From UBA7236 sp031372705 (lineage in GTDB: Bacteria > Bacteroidota > Bacteroidia > Chitinophagales > BACL12): a stretch of DNA of 20,566 nucleotides. The notes beneath the pieces were generated by a model. It was not told the origin of the DNA and did not search any database. It saw only the letters and a list, made by a program, of their open reading frames with translations. This document shows positions 15,189-20,566 of the stretch, one piece after another (within the stretch, counting starts at the first letter, position 1; each line of letters starts with the position of its first letter). The DNA is taken from contig JANMLV010000089.1 of NCBI GenBank assembly GCA_031372705.1, positions 1 through 20,566 on the forward strand, in the 5' to 3' direction. The translations under genes were made by a program, and so were the position numbers.

Positions 15189-16106
15189 TTATTGATGATT
15201 GGTTGTAGCATTAATTTCGGTCGATTTTGCCTTCCATTCATAATACAACTGTGAAATAAATCCATCGCTTATACCTTGCTTAGGCACATAAATTTTCTCT
15301 ATCCCGGCCCATTTCATAACATTAATATAAATTTTCATAGCCGGCACTAATACATCTGCCCTATCCGGCTTTAAACCCAACGAGCGAACACGCTCTCCCA
15401 TGCTTAACTCATCGATGTACATCATCACCCGCTTCAAAATACTAATACTCAAATAAGGTTTGCCGGCTTTTCCATAGTGCTTCATTGCGTGATTAATATT
15501 GCCGCCAATTCCTATTGCACTTAATTCAAAATTATGATTCTTCGTTTGCTTTATCCATTCCAGCATTTCTCTCCAATCACCATCCACTACCTGATCATTT
15601 AAAATGCGCAAAGTGCCAATATTAAATGAACGGTTCGCAATCAATTGCCCTTTGCCTAAAAACGCAAGCTCCGTACTTCCACCACCAACATCAATGTATA
15701 AATAAAAGTCGTTCGGCTCTAATCCAATTTGATCTAAAGGCATTAACATTATTGACTTACCTTCTTTATCTCCAGAAATAATTTGAATATCTAATCCTGA
15801 TTCTTGCTTAACTCTTGCAATTACGGCTGCACTGTTTTTAGCATCGCGCATGGCAGAGGTTGCACAAACTTTAAAAGCTGTTACTTTATGAATCTCAATA
15901 ATGTTTTTCATGGCTATCATCGCCTTAACTAACATCGAAATTTTCTCTTCCGATATAACGCCATCTATAAATGCATCTTCACCTAACCTTACCGGCACCC
16001 TAATAAGCGAATCTTTATGAAAAACCGGCCCTTTTGGGGTTTCATATACATTCTCAATTAATAACCTTATTGCATTACTGCCTATATCTATTGCTGCAAA
16101 TTTCAT
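15189..16106 (-). CDS. ppx: Exopolyphosphatase, Ppx/GppA family
   Basis: A 305-residue ASKHA-fold phosphatase that would remove terminal phosphates from polyphosphate, or pppGpp 5'-phosphate; the two activities cannot be separated by sequence. Key blocks: DIGSNAIRLLI (7-17), the first phosphate loop; CATSAMRDAKN (81-91); DVGGGSTEL (139-147), the second loop; and GIGGNINH further on, the third nucleotide-contact loop. The catalytic-glutamate region, normally SG-x-E-E-A, reads SGDKEG (111-116), keeping one glutamate (E115). There is no C-terminal HD-like extension, so this is the short form. It lies 62 bp downstream of ppk on the same strand, the classic pairing of polyphosphate synthesis and breakdown, and is probably co-transcribed. 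The ATG start places the first loop at residue 7, as usual. Confidence 0.88.
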   Translation of the reverse strand: MKFAAIDIGSNAIRLLIENVYETPKGPVFHKDSLIRVPVRLGEDAFIDGVISEEKISMLVKAMIAMKNIIEIHKVTAFKVCATSAMRDAKNSAAVIARVKQESGLDIQIISGDKEGKSIMLMPLDQIGLEPNDFYLYIDVGGGSTELAFLGKGQLIANRSFNIGTLRILNDQVVDGDWREMLEWIKQTKNHNFELSAIGIGGNINHAMKHYGKAGKPYLSISILKRVMMYIDELSMGERVRSLGLKPDRADVLVPAMKIYINVMKWAGIEKIYVPKQGISDGFISQLYYEWKAKSTEINATTNHQ

Positions 16107-16168
16107 CTTTTAATTAATTACTTACTTATTTTGAAATATTTCATTTTAGCTATCACCATCAATTACAT

Positions 16169-18268
16169 TTATTCAATATCTGATTTTAACAACTCATAAT
16201 AATTTTTAAAGTAGTCGTATAAAGCAGTCTGACTTCGCACGGCTGCGGCTGACTTTGATTTTTCTACATAATCATTTAAATGGCCATGTGCTAATTTCCG
16301 AGCTTTAACATTGTCTTTCCATTGCAATTCGAGTATTTCCTTTAATTGTTTCTTTATATCCTTGTCCAAAATATTTACCATCACTTCTATGCGGTGGTCT
16401 ATGTTTCTTTCCATCATGTCTGCCGAACCAATATATATTTCCTCTTTTCCATTGTTATGGAAATACAACATCCGCGGGTGCTCCAAATATCTATCTAAAA
16501 TACTAATAGCTTCAATGTTTTCGCTCAGCCCCTCAACGCCTGGAACCAGTGAACAAATTCCTCTTACAATAAGTCTAACTTCAACTCCTGCAGCACTTGC
16601 CTCATACAACTTTTTGATGATTTCCATATCCACCAAATTATTGATTTTGAAAAATATTTTTGCCGATTTTTTCTCCTTTGCAAATTTAATTTCTCGGCTA
16701 ATTAACTGTTTTACTTTGGCACGCATATTTAATGGTGCAACCATCAAGTGCTTGTATTTTCCAATCTCAAATCGGTTGTCAAAAAATTCAAATATTTTTT
16801 TAACCTCTCGTGTAATTTCAGGCCTTGCAGTTAATAGAAATACATCTGTATAAATTTTCGCCGTATTCTCATTATAGTTTCCGGTTCCAATAATTGCATA
16901 TTGCACTAATTTTCCTTCATGTAAATGGGTAATCAAACATAATTTCGCATGTACTTTTAAGTGATTAACACCAAACAAAACTTTAACTCCCTCCTCTTGC
17001 AATCTATTCGACCAAAATATATTATTTTCTTCGTCAAATCTGGCCTGCAATTCCATAATAACAGTTACCTGTTTGCCGTTTCTCGCTGCATTAATTAAAC
17101 TCATAACAACACTGGAGTTTTTAGCCACGCGATATAACGACATATGTATGCTGGTAACATTCGGATTAATTGCCGCTTCTCTCAGCAGGTCAATTATATG
17201 ATGGAAACTCTGATAAGGAAAATGCAAAAATAAATCGCGCGTGCGCAACACACTGGTAATGCTCGAATTTGTATTTAGCAGCGGATGTGGCACAGGTGGA
17301 AGACTCGGATACCGCAAATCTTTTCTGCCCAAATCCGGGAAATTCATAAAATCTTTAAAATTGTGATAGCGTGCACCGGGAATAATTGCATCATCGCGCT
17401 GCAATTTCATTTTCTTGGCAAAAAATTGCAACATTTCTTCCGGCATTTGCGCATCATAAATAAATCTCGTTGTTTCACCTTTGGTTCTGCGCTTAACACT
17501 CTTCTGAATTATCTCTAAAACACTTTGCGATAAATCGGTATGCAAATCCAATTCAGCATCTCTGGTTATTTTTATTGTATATGCATCAATAGAATCATAA
17601 TTAAAGATGTAATACATCGCATCAAGATTATACCGAATAATATCATCCAACAAAATAATATACTTCTTATCCCCGTCGTCGGGCAATATAAAAAAGCGCG
17701 AAGGTTCCCCATCCGGCACTTCAATTAAAGAATATCTTGTCGCATTAGGCTTATCCTTCTTCATCATGCGCACTGCCAAATAAATACCTTTGTCGTTAAG
17801 CAATGGCATGCGCTTATCAGGCTCAATCATTATTGGAAATAACCGCTGATGCACATATTCATTAAAATACTGACGAATAATTTCACCTTGCTGAGAATTA
17901 ATCTCCTTCTCGTTGAGAATAAATATTTTATGCTTCTTAAGTTCCTCTAAAATGTTCAAATAGGCATTGTCGAACCTGTTTTTTAACACCAATACCTTTT
18001 TTTGAATTTGATTGAGTGTTTTGGCCGGATTTACATCAAACACCTTCAACTGCGATTTTTGCAAGCGCATCATTCGGCGCAGAACAGCTACGCGCACGCG
18101 AAACAACTCATCCTGATTATTGCTGAAAATTCCCAAAAATCTGATACGCTCGTTCAAAGGAACGTTAGTGTCCTCTGCCTCTTGCAATACTCGTTCGTTA
18201 AAGGATAACCAACTTAAATCTCTGTTTATATGCTTGATTTTCAATTTCTTCGTCTTTCTCGCCGGCAT
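16169..18268 (-). CDS. ppk1: Polyphosphate kinase 1
   Basis: PPK1 reversibly transfers the gamma phosphate of ATP onto inorganic polyphosphate through a phosphohistidine. The 699-residue length is normal. All four regions are present: the N-terminal helical domain (NRDLSWLSFNERVLQEA, 15-31), the head domain, and two phospholipase-D-like catalytic domains. The autophosphorylated histidine is H440 in HLKVHAKLCLI, equivalent to E. coli H435; the second catalytic histidine is in LEHPRMLYFHNNG (H597). Arginines R380 (SLYR) and R410 (LQARFDEENN) are in the metal- and phosphate-binding positions, and GTGNYNENTAKIYTD (461-475) is intact. It should be fully active. It is first in a ppk-ppx operon, divergent from purM, and has a perfect -7 box 18 bp upstream of its ATG. 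Phosphate stress is the usual trigger for this operon in bacteria, but no pho-box was recognised here. Confidence 0.97.
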   Translation of the reverse strand: MPARKTKKLKIKHINRDLSWLSFNERVLQEAEDTNVPLNERIRFLGIFSNNQDELFRVRVAVLRRMMRLQKSQLKVFDVNPAKTLNQIQKKVLVLKNRFDNAYLNILEELKKHKIFILNEKEINSQQGEIIRQYFNEYVHQRLFPIMIEPDKRMPLLNDKGIYLAVRMMKKDKPNATRYSLIEVPDGEPSRFFILPDDGDKKYIILLDDIIRYNLDAMYYIFNYDSIDAYTIKITRDAELDLHTDLSQSVLEIIQKSVKRRTKGETTRFIYDAQMPEEMLQFFAKKMKLQRDDAIIPGARYHNFKDFMNFPDLGRKDLRYPSLPPVPHPLLNTNSSITSVLRTRDLFLHFPYQSFHHIIDLLREAAINPNVTSIHMSLYRVAKNSSVVMSLINAARNGKQVTVIMELQARFDEENNIFWSNRLQEEGVKVLFGVNHLKVHAKLCLITHLHEGKLVQYAIIGTGNYNENTAKIYTDVFLLTARPEITREVKKIFEFFDNRFEIGKYKHLMVAPLNMRAKVKQLISREIKFAKEKKSAKIFFKINNLVDMEIIKKLYEASAAGVEVRLIVRGICSLVPGVEGLSENIEAISILDRYLEHPRMLYFHNNGKEEIYIGSADMMERNIDHRIEVMVNILDKDIKKQLKEILELQWKDNVKARKLAHGHLNDYVEKSKSAAAVRSQTALYDYFKNYYELLKSDIE

Positions 18269-18286
18269 AATGCTGTTTTATACAGG

Positions 18287-18294
18287 CAAATTTA
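18287..18294 (-). promoter_or_regulatory. -7 promoter box of the ppk-ppx operon
   Basis: On the minus strand the sequence reads TAAATTTG, a perfect TAnnTTTG match, 18 bp upstream of the ppk ATG. The predicted transcript start near 18281 gives a leader of about 13 nt. No obvious -33 element. Confidence 0.5.
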
Positions 18295-18344
18295 ATCTTT
18301 GGCTAAATTACTTGGGTATTAAACTTCAAAACGATTGTAACTAA

Positions 18345-18366
18345 TTAATTAATTGTTAATTAATTG
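18345..18366. repeat. Two tandem 11-bp repeats between ppk and purM
   Basis: TTAATTAATTG occurs twice without a spacer (18345-18355 and 18356-18366) in the 145-bp divergent region. Eleven bases is close to one helical turn, so both copies would present the same face. It sits about 50 bp upstream of the ppk -7 box and about 36 bp upstream of the purM box. It may be a regulator or architectural-protein site, or slippage in AT-rich DNA. Confidence 0.4.
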
Positions 18367-18401
18367 TTTACCTAACAAACGGGCAGATTTAAGCATTTAC
18401 T

Positions 18402-18409
18402 TACCTTTG
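18402..18409 (+). promoter_or_regulatory. -7 promoter box of purM
   Basis: TACCTTTG is a perfect TAnnTTTG match ending only 4 bp before the purM ATG. With the usual spacing the transcript would start at or next to the A of the ATG, a leaderless message. The same geometry is seen at 2332 and 3401. Confidence 0.6.
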
Positions 18410-18413
18410 CACC

Positions 18414-19583
18414 ATGAATCAGGATAAATACGACAAACGAGGTGTTTCATCGCAAAAAGAAGAAGTGCATAAAGCCATAGCGCACATGGACAAAGGACTT
18501 TACCCAAACGCTTTTTGTAAAATTTTACCTGATTTTGCCGGTGGCGATGATACTTTTTGCAATGTAATGCATGCCGACACAGCAGGAACTAAAACTGCTT
18601 TAGCCTATATTTATTGGAAAGAAACAGGTGATACATCCGTATGGGAAGGAATTGCCCAAGACGCCTTGGTAATGAATTTAGATGATATGGCTTGCGTTGG
18701 TATAACCGATAATATTACCATTTCATCTACTATTGGCCGCAATAAATCAATTATTCCCGGCGAAGTGCTGGCAGCAGTTATTAATGGCACGAACAAGTTT
18801 ATCGATAACATGCAGCAACTTGGCATAACTATTCACCACGCAGGCGGCGAAACTGCCGATGTTGGTGATATTGTACGCACCATCGATGTCGGTATTACAG
18901 CTTTTGGTCGTATTAGCAGAAACCAACTTGTTGTAAATAATATTCAACCCGGAAATGTTGTGGTAGGTTTGGCAAGTTTCGGACAAAGCACCTACGAAAC
19001 CGATTACAACGGTGGAATGGGCAGCAACGGACTTACCAGCGCAAGACATGATGTTTTTGCAAAAAAATATGCTGCATTGTATCCACAAAGTTTTAATCCG
19101 CAAATTCCTGACGATGTTGTTTACACAGGAAGTAAATCTCTTGAAGATACTATCTCTATAAATGAGACAGCAATTACAATAGGCAAATTAGTGCTATCAC
19201 CAACCAGAACTTACTTACCGGTAATTAAATCTATTTTAGATACCTGTAAATCAGCTATTACAGGTTTAATTCACTGCTCCGGTGGCGGACAGACTAAAGT
19301 GCTGCACTTTGTTGAAAATGTGCATATCATTAAAGATAATTTTTTCCCTGTTCCGCCTCTATTTGAAATGATACAAAAAGAATCCGGAACAGATTGGAAA
19401 GAAATGTATAAAGTATTTAATATGGGTTGCCGCTTAGAAGTTTATACCGATGAATCAACCGCTTCAAAAATAATTGCAATTGCACATTCATTTAATATTG
19501 ATGCCCAAATAATTGGTCGTGTAGAAAAAGCGGAAAATAAAAAAGTAACAATGGTTACACCAAATGGCACTTTTGAATATTAA
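18414..19583 (+). CDS. purM: Phosphoribosylformylglycinamidine cyclo-ligase (AIR synthase)
   Basis: PurM closes the imidazole ring of 5-aminoimidazole ribonucleotide using ATP, the fifth step of de novo purine synthesis, in the cytoplasm. The N-terminal half carries the ATP-site blocks HADTAGTKTALAY (53-65, equivalent to TDGVGTK), AQDALVMNLDDMACVG (81-96) and HHAGGETADVGD (about 141-152). The C-terminal half carries GLASFGQSTYE, then a SNGLTSAR segment matching the usual HSNGYSLVR, and FNMGCRLEVY. At 389 residues it is longer than the roughly 345-residue enterobacterial enzyme, with extra residues after the SNG block; I recall this longer form as common in Bacteroidota. It belongs to the PurM/PurL/SelD/ThiL superfamily, and SelD and ThiL lack these exact blocks. 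No other pur gene is adjacent. The start is set by the promoter box 4 bp upstream. Confidence 0.93.
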   Translation: MNQDKYDKRGVSSQKEEVHKAIAHMDKGLYPNAFCKILPDFAGGDDTFCNVMHADTAGTKTALAYIYWKETGDTSVWEGIAQDALVMNLDDMACVGITDNITISSTIGRNKSIIPGEVLAAVINGTNKFIDNMQQLGITIHHAGGETADVGDIVRTIDVGITAFGRISRNQLVVNNIQPGNVVVGLASFGQSTYETDYNGGMGSNGLTSARHDVFAKKYAALYPQSFNPQIPDDVVYTGSKSLEDTISINETAITIGKLVLSPTRTYLPVIKSILDTCKSAITGLIHCSGGGQTKVLHFVENVHIIKDNFFPVPPLFEMIQKESGTDWKEMYKVFNMGCRLEVYTDESTASKIIAIAHSFNIDAQIIGRVEKAENKKVTMVTPNGTFEY

Positions 19584-19648
19584 TTAAATTTAATGAAGTT
19601 ATAATTGCGAGAAAAAAATACTTTCAGGCATTAAAAATTTGCAGCTGA

Positions 19649-20566
19649 TTACCAACTCGGAAAATCTCTAAAGTAAACTTTAAATCGCTTCGCAGATGTA
19701 ACTCTGTTCACATAAAAGAAGTTGAGTATAATGCCCATAATTACTATAAGCATGCCAACAATTGCAATCATATTAAACCTTTCACTAAAAAACAAGAATC
19801 CAAACGCAAGCGCGAAAACCACACCTAGATAGGCATAGTTGGCAATTGCGCCTGCCTTTTCCATTTGATACGCCTTAGTCATATATACTTGAGCAAACTG
19901 TGTAACTAAACCCATTGCAACTAATAAAAACCATTCTCTGCCTTCAGGCATAACCCAGCTAGAAACACAAAATGGTGTTACAATCGGAATAGAACATAAG
20001 GGTAAATAAAACACCATTACTAAAGCCGGCACATGATTAGCTGTTTTTCGCAATGCATTGTATGCCAGTCCCGAAAACGCCGCTCCCAAAATGCCTAATA
20101 ATAATAAATCGGTGTTATCATTTTTCTCAAAACCATTAATAAATATTATTCCCACAAATGAAATTCCGAAAAATATCCTTTGTTTCCAATTCATGTGCTC
20201 ACGCAATAAAATTGATGCGAATATTATTGTAAATATTGGCGATAAATAACCAATTGTTACTGCAGTAGCTAATGGTAATTTTTGAATACTGTAAAAGAAA
20301 ATTACTAATGCAATTGATCCGGCAACTCCTCTGCCAATCATTACCCAACGATACTTTGAACCAAACGGGAATAATTTATTGCGATACAATAAATAACTCG
20401 TTACAATTAACATTACTAACGACCTGAACAACACTAATTCATAAGAAGGAATTCTACCAAGGTATTTTACAATTACATTCATTACTGCAAACAAAAAAGT
20501 TGCAACAATCATATAATAAACGGCCTTGGCATGGGTGTTAACAGGAGCAGTGCTCAAATTTTCGAC
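19649..20566 (-). CDS. DMT-superfamily transporter (two EamA domains), 5' end probably outside the window
   Basis: An inner-membrane exporter or permease of the drug/metabolite transporter superfamily; the substrate (amino acids, nucleosides, drugs) is unknown. About ten hydrophobic segments are visible in two similar halves, each an EamA repeat: the first begins AVYYMIVATFLFAVMNVIVK and ends near GIIFINGF, the second begins LLLLGILGAAFSGLAYNALRK and ends IVGMLIVIMGIILNFFYV. Characteristic EamA elements such as LATAVTIGYLSPIFTIIFA precede the fourth and fifth helices. The C-terminus is short and basic. In frame the first visible start is a TTG (20557), but the frame stays open to the window edge, so the true start probably lies beyond it. 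If the gene did start here, an internal ATG at 20512 would cut into the first helix. It converges on purM across 65 bp with no clear terminator. Confidence 0.88.
   Translation of the reverse strand, partial: VENLSTAPVNTHAKAVYYMIVATFLFAVMNVIVKYLGRIPSYELVLFRSLVMLIVTSYLLYRNKLFPFGSKYRWVMIGRGVAGSIALVIFFYSIQKLPLATAVTIGYLSPIFTIIFASILLREHMNWKQRIFFGISFVGIIFINGFEKNDNTDLLLLGILGAAFSGLAYNALRKTANHVPALVMVFYLPLCSIPIVTPFCVSSWVMPEGREWFLLVAMGLVTQFAQVYMTKAYQMEKAGAIANYAYLGVVFALAFGFLFFSERFNMIAIVGMLIVIMGIILNFFYVNRVTSAKRFKVYFRDFPSW

Noticed and set aside
16311..16853. 180-codon open frame on the plus strand inside ppk1
   Set aside because: It is antisense to the catalytic part of an intact, strongly conserved ppk1 and its translation is serine/isoleucine-rich with no recognisable domain.
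18345..18366. CRISPR-like array
   Set aside because: Only two 11-bp AT-only copies with no spacer; far too short for CRISPR repeats, and no cas genes are present.

Overview
The window is AT-rich chromosomal DNA from a member of the Bacteroidota. A Chitinophagales- or Sphingobacteriales-like lineage fits, but genus and species cannot be named from this stretch. Four things point to the phylum. Two secreted proteins end in type IX secretion (T9SS) sorting domains. There is a TonB-dependent receptor with an N-terminal carboxypeptidase-regulatory-like domain. Boxes resembling the Bacteroidota promoter element TAnnTTTG recur just upstream of starts. Start codons lack purine-rich Shine-Dalgarno sequences.

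Layout. Positions 1-2291 (+) hold the 3' end of pdhA (pyruvate dehydrogenase E1 alpha), a membrane-anchored TPR protein, ribH (lumazine synthase) and a divergent FkbM-type methyltransferase, closely packed and probably one transcript. Next come a metallo-beta-lactamase-fold hydrolase (2344-3198), a tRNA with CAU anticodon and its terminator (3258-3363), and an RmuC-like protein (3413-4891). A GSCFA-domain hydrolase (4885-5865, -) meets rmuC tail to tail. A short protein related to arsenate reductase / low-molecular-weight tyrosine phosphatase follows (5963-6379) and lacks the catalytic cysteine and arginine.

The centre (6675-13946) is the accessory part. A 794-residue T9SS cargo protein with its own promoter and terminator is followed by a TonB-dependent receptor. 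That receptor gene lies 11 bp upstream of a second, 622-residue T9SS cargo protein. The two cargo proteins share a head region (about 74% identical over 256 aligned residues by hand count) but carry different tails: SprB-like repeat plus two FN3 domains in one, PKD in the other. This looks like a surface binding and uptake module of unknown ligand and is the best candidate for something poorly described.

The right side is mostly housekeeping. It has an NTF2-like protein and a GNAT acetyltransferase (+), then ppx and ppk1 on the minus strand (polyphosphate breakdown and synthesis, ppk first in the operon). purM (purine biosynthesis) is divergent from ppk, and an EamA/DMT transporter at the right edge appears to run off the window. 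No insertion sequence, phage gene, CRISPR array or rRNA is visible. No gene-free stretch exceeds 300 bp; the longest is 6380-6674 (295 bp).
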